Below, in pieces: positions 26,643-35,085 of a DNA stretch of 36,564 bases (positions are counted from its first letter, which is position 1; every line of letters starts with the position of its first letter). The DNA comes from Planctomycetota bacterium (GTDB lineage: Bacteria; Planctomycetota; Phycisphaerae; WQYP01), in assembly GCA_021805985.1 (NCBI GenBank), contig JAJZDN010000041.1:1-36564 (forward strand). Direction: 5' to 3'. The position numbers and the translations under genes were made by a program. The notes below the pieces were generated by a model. It had not been told where the DNA came from, made no database searches, and saw nothing but the letters and a program-made list of their open reading frames with translations.

Positions 26643-27389
26643 TTAAATGTTTTGTGCGAAAGATACTAGCGCGGGGCCGACCAAATCTGGCCGCTCCAGG
26701 ACGGCCAGGTGCCTGGCCGCTGGGATCACGACCAATTCGGCGGCCGGCGCTTTAGTACATTGGTCTGCCATTGTCCGCATGACTGCAGGAGGGGTAGTAG
26801 GATCATCTTCTCCGACAATAAAAAGTATGGGCATGGTCAACTGCGGCAGCAGCGAGCTTTGGTCGCTGCGCTTTGCCATAGCATATTGCAGCCCCATGAT
26901 GCCATAGGAGCTTTGTCGGGTAATGGCCGTTGCTACCTGGGCCTGCAAATGCGGCGATGCCTGCGGAGAAAGCATTTTTTCCGGCATCGTTTTGCTCAAG
27001 GGAATAATGCCCATTTTTTTAACTTCTTCTATCATTGTCATGCGGGCGGCCACTGTTTCTGGTGAGTCGGCACCGGCGTGGGTGTCACAAAATATTGCCC
27101 CCTGCACGCATTGCGGGTACCGCCGCAACAGATCCAGGAGAATATATCCGCCGATAGAACAACCGCCGACGATGGCCTGTCCATCGCCCTGCTGCATGAT
27201 GATGGTATAAATATGATCCGCCAGGGCTTCTATGGAATAGTTTTCAACGGGCCACGCGTGGCTATTTCCAAATCCCGGCAAATCGGGCATCAAGACCGTA
27301 TGGCCTGCATCCCTCAGGAATGTTGCCACGGGTTCCCACATGGTGCGATCGACAGGAAACGCATGAATAAGAACAACAACTTGCGACAT
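26643..27389 (-). CDS. Alpha/beta-fold hydrolase
   Basis: I chose the ATG at 27389 (MSQVVVLIHAFPVDRTMW) because it is the family start and follows AAGGAAG; the open frame reaches 27548 without support. The 248 residues show the oxyanion-hole HAFPVD, the nucleophile elbow GGCSIGG (Ser78), FIVGEDDPTTPP with the probable acid, and the catalytic His227 in ARHLAVLE. There is no signal peptide, so it is cytoplasmic. The sequence resembles 3-oxoadipate enol-lactonase-like and esterase hydrolases; the substrate cannot be told. It lies directly beyond the lpdA 3' copy. Confidence 0.88.
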   Translation of the reverse strand: MSQVVVLIHAFPVDRTMWEPVATFLRDAGHTVLMPDLPGFGNSHAWPVENYSIEALADHIYTIIMQQGDGQAIVGGCSIGGYILLDLLRRYPQCVQGAIFCDTHAGADSPETVAARMTMIEEVKKMGIIPLSKTMPEKMLSPQASPHLQAQVATAITRQSSYGIMGLQYAMAKRSDQSSLLPQLTMPILFIVGEDDPTTPPAVMRTMADQCTKAPAAELVVIPAARHLAVLERPDLVGPALVSFAQNI

Positions 27390-27596
27390 ACCTAACTTCC
27401 TTGGCCCGACTGGGGTTATTACCCCATATCGTACACGAGTCAGTAAGGCAAAAGCAAGTCGCTCGCTATGGTTTATGGAGCTTGGCTGAAAACCACGCCG
27501 AACAGGCCTGTTGATGACCATAGGTTCCGACACCGCGCAAGGCTGCATGCGCGGAAACCAACGACGGTGGGGAATACTTTTCGGAACCGATGCTAC

Positions 27597-29552
27597 CTAC
27601 TTTTTCCGGTCAATGACGGTATCCGCCAGAGCTTGGCGTGCTTCGATTCGTTTGAGGTGCCGGCGCACCAGGGTTGTATCAACCAGGCCGCCGAGAGTAC
27701 TGGCACAGATATACAAGTTCAATCCGGAGGGGGCGTTGTATAAAAACAGCGGAAAAAGAATAACCATAAACTGGGATATTTTTTGCGTCTGGGCCTGCTG
27801 CGGATCTGTTGGCGTAGGGGCTAATCTCATTTGAAAGCGCATCTGGAAGAAAAACACGATGCCTAAAAGCACCGGCAGGAGGTTAATGGAAATAAAATGC
27901 TGCCCGTGGTACGTGTAACCCAGAAACCAGACGGAAAAAGGCGTATGAAAGGTGGCCAGGGTATCGGGGTTGGCCAAATCGGTAATCCATCCCGGAATAA
28001 ATCCTGCCTGCCGCAGGTCGATATCCACAGCCAAACCGGAATACAGCGCAATCCAGATGGGCATTTGCAGCAGCATGGGCAAACACCCCAGGACGCTGGC
28101 GGCCGGATTGATATTGCGTTCTTTATACATCGCCATAATTTCTGCCTGCTGGCGCTGTTTATCTTTGGCATATTTGGTGCGAATGCGATCCATTTCTGGC
28201 TGCACTTTGGCCATTTTGCGCTGCATGGTCGTCATATTGACCTGTCCCCAGCGCGTCAGAGGATGCAGCATAAGGCGCACCGCCAGCACCAGAATCATGA
28301 TCGCAACACCATAATTTCCCACGATGTAATGGTGGATCAGATCCAGAATTTTCAAAATGATCAAAGACAGCCAGGAAAATGTGCAGAAAGCACAATAACT
28401 GCCCCGGCCAAAATCAATCACGGCCAGATAATTGTATAGATGATACGCGTAAGCCGGGGTACCGGGTTTTGCTTTGGCCGAACCCATTAATAAGGAGCGC
28501 TTCAGCGGCCCCATATACACTGCCAACGGCATACCTGTGGTTTCATGCGGTGCCAGAAGCAGGTTTTTACTCTTCACGCGCACCGCCAGAACTCCCCGCG
28601 GATTGGCTTGCATTGCGTCAGGATCCACGCGAGCCAGCGTGGCTGATTGCAGAAAATTTACGGCCGGAATGCTGCCGCCACTATCCAAGGGGAGTGTTTT
28701 CACGGCCCCATACGGGAGAGGCCGCATAATGCTAGTGAAAAAACGATTGGAAGACGCGATCCAAAGCAGGCGGTTCTGCCCGGTGAAATTCCCCAGAGGT
28801 ACTGGCTGCACACCGGCCGCAAGCAGGGGCGGCACGCCGGGATGCGGAAAGCCTGAGGTATCCAGATATTTGCTGGCCGCCCGATAGCCTGTACACCAGA
28901 ATGTCCGCAAATCTGCTTCCCGATCCAACTGGGGCAGATTGGTCGGTCCGAGCATGCGCACACGCACGGTTTCGGGTTTATCGGTGAGATTTACTACTTC
29001 CTGGGTAATAGTAACCTGATAATTATCAGGATTTATCTGAAAAATCTTTTTCAATAAAACCAGCGGCTTGTTGTGCAGGTCTTCCAAGTTTAACTCCAGC
29101 ACCGCCCTGGCAGCGCCGGCTTTTACCGGTGATGCATAAGACCACGCCAGATTACCCACATTATACCGCACACCGTTGACCGTCACGGCCCGTGTGGAAT
29201 ACGGCAGCGGCGAGCCTTTGCGGTGGGTCATCAGCACCAGCGGCTTGGATGAATTTACCGATTCGCGATATTGCAGAGCATTAAGTTCAACACGTTTCAG
29301 CCCGGCAGAAACATTATCTACCCACATGGCCAGGAGATACTTTTTCCCCTGCGCTTTGGCGCTGGAGCCTAGACGCACAACTTGCGCCGGGGCTGCCTTG
29401 ACGGATACAATTTGCGGCCCTTTAGAATTTGGCGCCATGGCCACGGGTGCCGGAGCGGCGTGCTTACTGAAGAAATGCTCCATGATTAAATTCATGCCCA
29501 GGCCGGCAATCAGGGCAATCAGCACAAGCTGGATGATCTTTTTTATATCCAT
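27597..29552 (-). CDS. yidC: Membrane protein insertase YidC
   Basis: YidC inserts and folds inner-membrane proteins alone or with Sec. With the ATG at 29552 the protein has 651 residues. An N-terminal membrane helix (IIQLVLIALIAGLGMNLIM) precedes a large periplasmic domain of about 350 residues. The conserved five-helix core follows, including RLMLHPLTRWGQVNMTTMQRKMAKVQPEM (amphipathic region), NPAASVLGCLPMLLQMPIWIALY and SGLNLYICASTLGG. The C-terminus is short and basic. It stands 68 bp downstream of the metallophosphoesterase gene on the same strand. The usual rnpA-yidC neighbourhood is absent. Confidence 0.96.
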   Translation of the reverse strand: MDIKKIIQLVLIALIAGLGMNLIMEHFFSKHAAPAPVAMAPNSKGPQIVSVKAAPAQVVRLGSSAKAQGKKYLLAMWVDNVSAGLKRVELNALQYRESVNSSKPLVLMTHRKGSPLPYSTRAVTVNGVRYNVGNLAWSYASPVKAGAARAVLELNLEDLHNKPLVLLKKIFQINPDNYQVTITQEVVNLTDKPETVRVRMLGPTNLPQLDREADLRTFWCTGYRAASKYLDTSGFPHPGVPPLLAAGVQPVPLGNFTGQNRLLWIASSNRFFTSIMRPLPYGAVKTLPLDSGGSIPAVNFLQSATLARVDPDAMQANPRGVLAVRVKSKNLLLAPHETTGMPLAVYMGPLKRSLLMGSAKAKPGTPAYAYHLYNYLAVIDFGRGSYCAFCTFSWLSLIILKILDLIHHYIVGNYGVAIMILVLAVRLMLHPLTRWGQVNMTTMQRKMAKVQPEMDRIRTKYAKDKQRQQAEIMAMYKERNINPAASVLGCLPMLLQMPIWIALYSGLAVDIDLRQAGFIPGWITDLANPDTLATFHTPFSVWFLGYTYHGQHFISINLLPVLLGIVFFFQMRFQMRLAPTPTDPQQAQTQKISQFMVILFPLFLYNAPSGLNLYICASTLGGLVDTTLVRRHLKRIEARQALADTVIDRKK

Positions 29553-29620
29553 AATTTTTCCATTGTTCAAGGTGTGTTTGGTGCTACTCTCTCGTTACGC
29601 CGCCGGCGCAGCCGGGGACC

Positions 29621-30496
29621 CTATGCACCCTCCAGCAGTCGCTGGCCTAAAAAATTATCCAAGGCATCAATAGACCGGACCTTGTCCACGGTGGTGTTAA
29701 TGTCATACGCCATGCGGATAAATTCCACATGCCCGGGATGCAGAATTACAAAGCTGGAACGCGGGTCATGATCGCGTGGCTGCCCGACGCTGCCGACATT
29801 TATAACCGCTTTTTCTTCGGTGATGTCATAGCGATTATTGAGATCTTCCGGCGAATAAAAATCCGGCTGGGCCACAAAAACGCCGGGCACATGGGTGTGG
29901 CCGACAAAACACAGGTGGCTGACCCGCTCAAAAATCAGGGCAATTTTTTGCGAAGCGGAATAAATATCATCCGGGAAAATATATTCGTTAATGGGCCGGC
30001 GGGGCGATCCGTGCACGGCCATAAAGCGTTCATGCATCATACGCGTCTGCATGCCACCCAGATACCGCCACCGCCGATTGCGCCGCGTGCGGTCGGGGTC
30101 GCTTTCAAACTGCTGGCGGGTCCAATACGCGGCATTTTCGGCCGCAGTATTAAAGTTAAATGGTTCATAGAAAATGGCAAAATCGTGATTGCCCATGATG
30201 GTGAATTCACAATTCTCAATAACCGTATCCAGGCCTTCCAGAGGATTCGGGCCGTAACCGATCACATCCCCGAGGCAACAGATATTTTTGATGTTCCGCC
30301 GGCGAATTTCCTCCATGACCACGGTCAGCGCTTCCAGATTGCCATGAATATCAGAAATAATAGCGATGGGCGGCTGCTCTGGGGCGGCATTATCCGATGC
30401 GGGCGCAGGCGATATCTGGGTTGGATCACCATGCTCATGTGCCTGACGCACTGAGGAAAGTGAAGCGATGTCTCCTGCGGCCTGCTGGTTGTTCAT
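29621..30496 (-). CDS. Metallophosphoesterase (YfcE/diadenosine-tetraphosphatase-like)
   Basis: The 291 residues carry the calcineurin-type metal motifs in order: ISDIHGN, GDVIGYGPNP, GNHD, AVHGSP and GHTHVP. A 40-residue Ala/Pro-rich N-terminus precedes the fold. NVGSVGQPRDHDPRSSF is the conserved end of this bacterial group of protein phosphatase-like and phosphodiesterase enzymes. The substrate is not evident. The gene is the last chromosomal one before the integrated element; its start is 85 bp from the tRNA-like boundary. Confidence 0.9.
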   Translation of the reverse strand: MNNQQAAGDIASLSSVRQAHEHGDPTQISPAPASDNAAPEQPPIAIISDIHGNLEALTVVMEEIRRRNIKNICCLGDVIGYGPNPLEGLDTVIENCEFTIMGNHDFAIFYEPFNFNTAAENAAYWTRQQFESDPDRTRRNRRWRYLGGMQTRMMHERFMAVHGSPRRPINEYIFPDDIYSASQKIALIFERVSHLCFVGHTHVPGVFVAQPDFYSPEDLNNRYDITEEKAVINVGSVGQPRDHDPRSSFVILHPGHVEFIRMAYDINTTVDKVRSIDALDNFLGQRLLEGA

Positions 30497-30581
30497 GTCT
30501 GTCTAACCGGGCGTTACCCCGTCCAAATTCCTGCCATCGGATTCGTATTGGTTCCTGATCGTCTGTAACCAATCAGGGGAT

Positions 30582-30601
30582 TGGGCGGTGAGGGACTCGA
30601 A
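30582..30601 (-). other. tRNA 3'-end fragment: probable left attachment site
   Basis: Read on the minus strand the sequence TTCGAGTCCCTCACCGCCCA has the exact layout of tRNA positions 54-73: a 7-nt T loop, the 3' T stem CCCTC, a 7-nt acceptor strand ACCGCCC and discriminator A. The matching 5' T stem (GAGGG) is not present; gagga follows instead. Elements that integrate at tRNA genes leave such a truncated copy at the distal end, with the intact tRNA next to the integrase, which here would lie beyond 36564. Confidence 0.65.
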
Positions 30602-31226
30602 TTTATCCTCAAAAACCCCTATTTTCGATACATTCTGAAAATAGGTGGCGCAAAATACGGCGCACTTGGTGGATATTCTTATTTGTGAATAATTCCATAG
30701 TGTCGATACGCCGAGTAGCCGTTGTTGCCGTTGCGGCAACAACGGCAGAACCCTTATCACATACCCGTTCCTTTGTCATAGGTACTATTAGAAGCCAATT
30801 CCCCACACGTTGCAAGTAACCAAACGCCGAACCGCTTGGCGCATGACGGCTTGGTCCACACGCGTGCCGTAGGCGAATTGTTGATAGTAGGTATGTGTAG
30901 GTCATGGTTAAACATTCTCTTAGCCACCACACGCCGATTTAAGCCGATGGTGGGCGATGTAGTCGGATTTTTCGTACCGATGCACCAGACCAAGGCTAAT
31001 GGGTTCCTACGGCGGTTTTGGCGCGTTGGTAGACCTTGCACACGCCATAGCCGATAAATTGCCACACACCACCAAGCGATACTGCCAATGCTCCAACCCC
31101 CCACAAGTAAGACGTGTGACGCCCAAGCCGTTGTTGCCGATGCGGCAACAACGGCAGAACCACCTTGGCGCGGCGGCTTGGTGGCTCTGTTACTTGTGGG
31201 GGTTAGTTGATGTGGTGGGACACATA
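30602..31226. other. Gene-free left part of the element with hairpins
   Basis: A 9-bp inverted repeat CCTATTTTC/GAAAATAGG (30618-30645) lies just inside the boundary and could be an integrase or excisionase site. Two copies of a perfect 29-nt hairpin (13-bp arms GCCGTTGTTGCCG/CGGCAACAACGGC) are at 30718-30746 and 31127-31155, both followed by agaacc. Open frames here (for example 30757-31104 minus, 115 residues) have no recognisable domain or good ribosome-binding site, so I call none. Confidence 0.6.
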
Positions 31227-31670
31227 CTTAGCCGTTAGTTAGCCGCCGTTAGCCGCCACCAAAAAAAACACGTCATAAACCTTTGATTTTTGAAGATCGG
31301 CGGCTAAACGGCTAAACGGCTAACAGATAAATAGAAAAGCCGACACACTAAAAAGATGATTACTTGGTGAGGATAGTGAGAGATTGAATAGTGTGTATAA
31401 GATTGTAAGTGTGTGTTAATTGTGTATAGGTATAGATATATTAAGAATAAGTAAAAAAAGCCTTTTAAAGCGGCTAGTATATACTAGCCGTTATAAAAGG
31501 GTTTTTTTTATATATAGATTAATCCATTTTCACCACCACCAATCCTACCCCCTACAATTCATTTTTCTCTCAAGCCGTTTAGCCGTTTAGCCGCCGATCT
31601 TCAAAAATCAAAGGTTTAGCATGTGTTTTTTTCGTGAGTTTTGGGCGGCGGCTAAGCAACGGCTAAACTA
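31227..31670. other. Candidate replication origin: large inverted repeat with GGCTAA iterons
   Basis: Arms 31262-31321 and 31573-31632 are inverted copies with 57 of 60 bases matching, separated by 251 bp. Each arm ends inward in tandem cggctaaac units. Imperfect inverted homology continues outward (31227-31260 versus 31638-31670), with further ttagccg and ggctaa words. I count ten GGCTAA/TTAGCC hexamers. The spacer is very AT-rich. Iterons, symmetry and an AT-rich core upstream of a primase-helicase gene suggest an origin; this is inference. Confidence 0.55.
31453..31509. terminator. Bidirectional terminator around a 20-bp palindrome
   Basis: The perfect palindrome cggctagtatatactagccg (31471-31490) is enclosed by aaaaaaagcctttta and taaaagggttttttt, giving a long stem with A-run and T-run ends on both strands. 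It lies inside the spacer of the large inverted repeat. Confidence 0.65.
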
Positions 31671-32007
31671 GTCGCGTCAAAGATACCCTAAAATCCAACC
31701 CCACAATACCCCATGACAGCGCCGCTGCGGCGGCGGAGCCAAGCCTAATACGTTCCTATGGCGTTTGTGGTGTCTGGACCCAACCACCACCAACCACCAA
31801 TCCAACAATCGCCACCTTGGCGCGGGGCACGTGCCGCGAAGGCGGCACTGGATTGTGATTAAAATATGACAACCGATAAAATCCAACAAAAAAATGATAT
31901 TTTTTTACGCGCTGTAAGTCTTTAGAAGATATGGACTTATGAACACTAAAAAACAATCTATACATAAAAAAAAAGGATTTTAGAAATAATTTATCGAATA
32001 GATAGTC
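31671..32007. other. Gene-free stretch between the origin-like region and the microprotein
   Basis: No convincing gene is seen. A GC island at 31721-31731 (gccgctgcggc) and a caccttggcgcgggg block at about 31821 stand out in AT-rich DNA. The minus-strand frames here lack start signals and recognisable content. Confidence 0.35.
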
Positions 32008-32094
32008 ATGGTTAGGAATTACACATACGCGGTAGGGTATTTAATCCTTATCATAATCGCGACCGTAGGATTGTTTCCTCTGATTGCGCGTTAA
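32008..32094 (+). CDS. 28-residue single-helix membrane microprotein (candidate)
   Basis: The ATG opens MVRNYTYAVGYLILIIIATV followed by GLFPLIAR and TAA. A basic N-terminus, a 17-residue hydrophobic helix and a C-terminal Arg are what a small membrane protein needs. There is no strong ribosome-binding site. It lies 27 bp upstream of the HTH gene on the same strand and could be its leader or a partner. It has no recognised family. Confidence 0.4.
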   Translation: MVRNYTYAVGYLILIIIATVGLFPLIAR

Positions 32095-32121
32095 ATTAAT
32101 CCATACTTAAGGAGTAAAAAA

Positions 32122-32322
32122 ATGGATATTAAAGAAACCCAAGAAACCCAAGAAACCTTATTAACCGTTAAAGATGTGTCCACGATGCTTAAACTATCAC
32201 CAAGACACATCGTGAATCTTTCCAAGTCTGGTAAGCTACCTAAGCCAATCAAACTCGGATTTTCAACACGCTGGCGGAATAGTGAATTGCAAGCCGTAAT
32301 CCGCGCGCTATCGAAAAAATGA
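32122..32322 (+). CDS. AlpA/excisionase-like helix-turn-helix protein
   Basis: The 66 residues contain LLTVKDVSTMLKLSPRHIVNLSKSGKLPKPIKLGFSTRWRNSELQAVI, the MerR-like winged HTH of the HTH_17/AlpA group. Such proteins bend DNA for integrase-driven excision or switch element genes. The N-terminus has a short (QETQET) repeat. AAGGAG stands 8 bases before the ATG. A strong terminator follows 8 bp after the stop, so it forms its own unit. Confidence 0.85.
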   Translation: MDIKETQETQETLLTVKDVSTMLKLSPRHIVNLSKSGKLPKPIKLGFSTRWRNSELQAVIRALSKK

Positions 32323-32329
32323 CCAAGAA

Positions 32330-32364
32330 AAAACCCCACAATCGTTGTCCGATTGTAGGGTTTT
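32330..32364 (+). terminator. Rho-independent terminator after the HTH gene
   Basis: Arms aaaaccccacaatcg (32330-32344) and cgattgtagggtttt (32350-32364) pair at 14 of 15 positions around a TTGTC loop, ending in TTTTA. The symmetric A/T ends may let it work in both directions. Confidence 0.8.
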
Positions 32365-32368
32365 ATTA

Positions 32369-32474
32369 AGGATTGATATATATCTATTGGTAGATATTGT
32401 ATCATATTCCTTGAAAAAAAACACACAAATTCCATCGGTAATTGTGCCGATGGATATATTCAGGATTGATATAT
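32369..32474 (+). promoter_or_regulatory. Leader of the primase-helicase gene
   Basis: The 13-mer aggattgatatat occurs at 32369 and again at 32462, where it runs into the start codon. Between them is a perfect 8-bp hairpin, tccatcgg/ccgatgga (32431-32454). The second copy supplies the AGGA ribosome-binding site. The arrangement suggests autoregulation or translational control. Confidence 0.4.
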
Positions 32475-32700
32475 GAATACCACACTAACACCAAAACAAT
32501 TCCCCAAACTTCACCAAGGCATATCCCAAGCCGCTGCGGCTATGTTATACGCCCAAGCCGGGTGGTCAATTTTCCCATGCACCCAAAATAAAAAACCCAT
32601 GACCAAAAACGGTTTCAAGGCAGCAACATCGGACCTTGCCCAAGTGCGCCGATGGTGGGCGGAATATCCCGATGCAAGCATCGGCGCACCGACCGGCTAG
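32473..32700 (+). CDS. N-terminal part of primase-polymerase, ended by an in-frame TAG
   Basis: The 75 residues (AAAMLYAQAGWSIFPCTQNKKP, FKAATSDLAQVRRWWAEYPDASIGAPTG) are the first half of a bifunctional Prim-Pol domain (PF09250-like). The family's next element is a hydrophobic strand ending in the catalytic D-x-D. Here a TAG at 32698-32700 comes first, and the same frame then continues INGIDVIDFDD. No frameshift occurs. This is the N-terminus of the gene listed next, not an independent protein. TAG stands exactly where one ordinary residue would be. It is either a recent nonsense mutation or a translated amber codon. Confidence 0.8.
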   Translation: MNTTLTPKQFPKLHQGISQAAAAMLYAQAGWSIFPCTQNKKPMTKNGFKAATSDLAQVRRWWAEYPDASIGAPTG

Positions 32701-32715
32701 ATTAATGGGATTGAC

Positions 32716-34872
32716 GTGATTGACTTTGACGATAAGCCACCAAAAAATGGTAAGCCACCTAAAGACGGCTTTATCGCTAAATCGGCATGGGAAGCAATCC
32801 ACGGTGCAATGCCGCACACCACCAAGGTAAAGACTGGTTGCGGACGCGGCGAGCATTGGTATTTTCTTCACGTTGACGGTGTGGCAAATACTGAATCACA
32901 ACTAGCCGATGGTGTGGACACACGGGGTGAGGGTGGCTACGTGATACTTCCACCATCTAAAAACAATGACGGTTATTATTCCATCATTACCCAAGACACT
33001 ATCGCCGCTTGGTCACAATGGTTACTTGATATGATTTTCGCGCTGAAAAATAAAAGACGCATCACCACCAACCATCTAACCACCAAGTTATTAGCGCCGG
33101 CCGCCGCAGCGGCGCTTGGCACCACACTAATAAATCCATCCGTATCATCCACCTATAAAACCCCACAAGGAGCATTCTCTAAATGCTGGGCCGTCATGGA
33201 GAAAATGGATACAGCCGTCCAAGGTCATGGCGGGAATAAACAATCATATACCGTTGCCCATATTCCCTTTGAGTACGGCTTATCTGATGCTGATGCATGG
33301 TATCTGTACAATAAATATAACGATATAAGCCCATTGCCTTACCCACACAAAAAGATAAAAGAACAATTTGAAGCGGGTAAAAAAAGCGTACTATTACAAG
33401 GTAAATTCGGTTGCCGCATTGACGGACGTAAACCAACGCAACCAAGCCGTGACAACCCGATGTTCTATGGGAAGCTCGGCGAGATTGTATGGATTTTTAA
33501 AGACAACAAATCCGAAGTATCCGCCGTTGCTTTATTGTCGCATCTTATTACATTGATTGGTAATTTAGTGGGGCGGGCACCAACCTTAAACATAGCTAAT
33601 ACCCCCCACCACCTTAACTTCTTCACAATGATTGTCGGCAAATCCAACCAAGGTAAAAAAGGTACAGCCTTAGCCGCCGCAAAAATATGTGTGAGCGGCA
33701 TAGACACATCATGGGATTCATTGTGTGTTAAGTCTGGTTGCTCCACTGGCGAAGGTATCATATCCGCCGTGCGTGACCCCGTGTGGGCGGACGTGCAGAT
33801 TAGAAAAAACGGCAAATTAACCCAAGAAACAGAAAAGCAACTGGTAGACCAAGGTGTGACGGACAAACGCCTAGTCGTTGTTGAAACCGAAGGTGGGAAA
33901 ATTCTTGACGTAAAAAACCGTGAAAACAATACGCTTAGTGCGGTTGCTCGGCAATGTTTTGATGGTGAAACTTTATCAGTTTTGACCAAAAAGCCGTACA
34001 CGGCAACGGATGCACACGTATCTATAATCGCCCACATTACACCACAAGAATTGAAACTTAAAAGCGCCCTGAATGATATTTACAATGGGTTCTTTAACCG
34101 TTTTTTATGGATATACTCCGAAGGTGAAAACTGTAATCCACACGGTGAGGATATTCCGCCGCACCAACTGAAAAAAATTAAAGCAATGGTATCGGCTATC
34201 TATGAATTCTCAAAAAACGTAACCGACATACGATTAACCGATGCGGCTAAAGCATTGTGGGAAGAAAAATATGAGGATTTAAATTACGATAGAGAAGGTG
34301 TATGTGGCGCGTTGCTTAGCCGTGCCAGACCTATCGTCAAGCGGTTGGCGGCTTTCATCGCTTTAACCGATTGTAAAAATGATAATGGTTTTAATATTTT
34401 CTTCGCCGATGCGAGCAAAGGTGAAACATTTACCCTATGGATTGATGCTCCGCATCTTAAAGCCGCCTTGGCTTTTTGGGATTGTAATGTTGAATCCGTT
34501 GAATATTTGTTTGGTACTAGCCGAGATAAAGTTAATCCACACGTAAAAATACTCCAACTAATCGCCACCAAGTTTAATAACCGCATAACCGCATCAGAAT
34601 TGAGGGAACATTCCCCAACCTATCGACCAATAACCAAAGCGGAAGGTATCCTGGACGGCTTGGTTACTGATGGGTATTGCATAATCGAAGAAAATGAAAA
34701 CCGTGATAAAGTGTATGTATTCGACCAAACACCAACGCCAACACCACCAAGCGATACCACCACACCAACCAATACCGATGATATGAGCATCGGCGGAGCG
34801 CCTACCGATGCGCCTACGGCGGTTGCAGACACGTCTAGCAACGTGCTAACCGATACACCAACCACCAATTAG
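32716..34872 (+). CDS. Primase-polymerase catalytic half plus SF3/DUF3987-like helicase domain
   Basis: The frame is the same as 32473-32700 and is open from the TAG; the GTG at 32716 is merely the first start-like codon. Numbering from 32473, the Prim-Pol motifs are VIDFD (Asp84, Asp86), GEHWYF (His128) and GGYVILPPSKNNDGYY. A linker leads to a P-loop-like IVGKSNQGKKGTA (from residue 389) and a Walker-B-like LVVVETEGG (Glu471), then SIIAHITPQELK and GFFNRFLW, as in phage and satellite helicases. A Thr/Pro-rich tail follows. With intact motifs over 700 codons it does not look like old decay. It would start replication at the origin-like region upstream. A second TAG ends this part at 34872. 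Confidence 0.85.
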   Translation: MIDFDDKPPKNGKPPKDGFIAKSAWEAIHGAMPHTTKVKTGCGRGEHWYFLHVDGVANTESQLADGVDTRGEGGYVILPPSKNNDGYYSIITQDTIAAWSQWLLDMIFALKNKRRITTNHLTTKLLAPAAAAALGTTLINPSVSSTYKTPQGAFSKCWAVMEKMDTAVQGHGGNKQSYTVAHIPFEYGLSDADAWYLYNKYNDISPLPYPHKKIKEQFEAGKKSVLLQGKFGCRIDGRKPTQPSRDNPMFYGKLGEIVWIFKDNKSEVSAVALLSHLITLIGNLVGRAPTLNIANTPHHLNFFTMIVGKSNQGKKGTALAAAKICVSGIDTSWDSLCVKSGCSTGEGIISAVRDPVWADVQIRKNGKLTQETEKQLVDQGVTDKRLVVVETEGGKILDVKNRENNTLSAVARQCFDGETLSVLTKKPYTATDAHVSIIAHITPQELKLKSALNDIYNGFFNRFLWIYSEGENCNPHGEDIPPHQLKKIKAMVSAIYEFSKNVTDIRLTDAAKALWEEKYEDLNYDREGVCGALLSRARPIVKRLAAFIALTDCKNDNGFNIFFADASKGETFTLWIDAPHLKAALAFWDCNVESVEYLFGTSRDKVNPHVKILQLIATKFNNRITASELREHSPTYRPITKAEGILDGLVTDGYCIIEENENRDKVYVFDQTPTPTPPSDTTTPTNTDDMSIGGAPTDAPTAVADTSSNVLTDTPTTN

Positions 34873-35085
34873 CCACCAACCACACACACCACCACACCAA
34901 CCAAGTTACACCCATATCCGCCGAACGAATACGGTGACAACCGTGACGATTGGATGTACGGAAAGCCGTATGAACCGTTTGGGGGGTGGCGGGTAGTAGA
35001 TGGTCAATGGAAACATTTTACCACGGAACAAATTAACTTAGAGAAAGAAACCCAACTGTTTTTGAAGGAAAATGATGATGATTAA
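34873..35085 (+). other. In-frame C-terminal extension beyond a second TAG
   Basis: After the TAG at 34870-34872 the frame stays open for 70 codons to TAA at 35083. The first codons continue the same Thr/Pro-rich linker (TDTPTTN, TAG, PPTTHTTTPTK). Then comes a protein-like sequence rich in aromatic and charged residues (YPPNEYGDNRDDWMYGKP, FGGWRVVDGQWKHF). An ATG at 34953 could start it separately, but the coding look begins before it. If both TAGs are read, the protein is 870 residues. Confidence 0.5.

Noticed and set aside
26455-26646. 63-residue open frame over the second lpdA repeat
   Set aside because: It reads the lpdA copy in the wrong frame; the true lpdA frame is preserved in the other reading.
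30757-31104. 115-residue minus-strand open frame in the element
   Set aside because: No recognisable domain, no ribosome-binding site, and it covers the repeat-rich, hairpin-rich zone.
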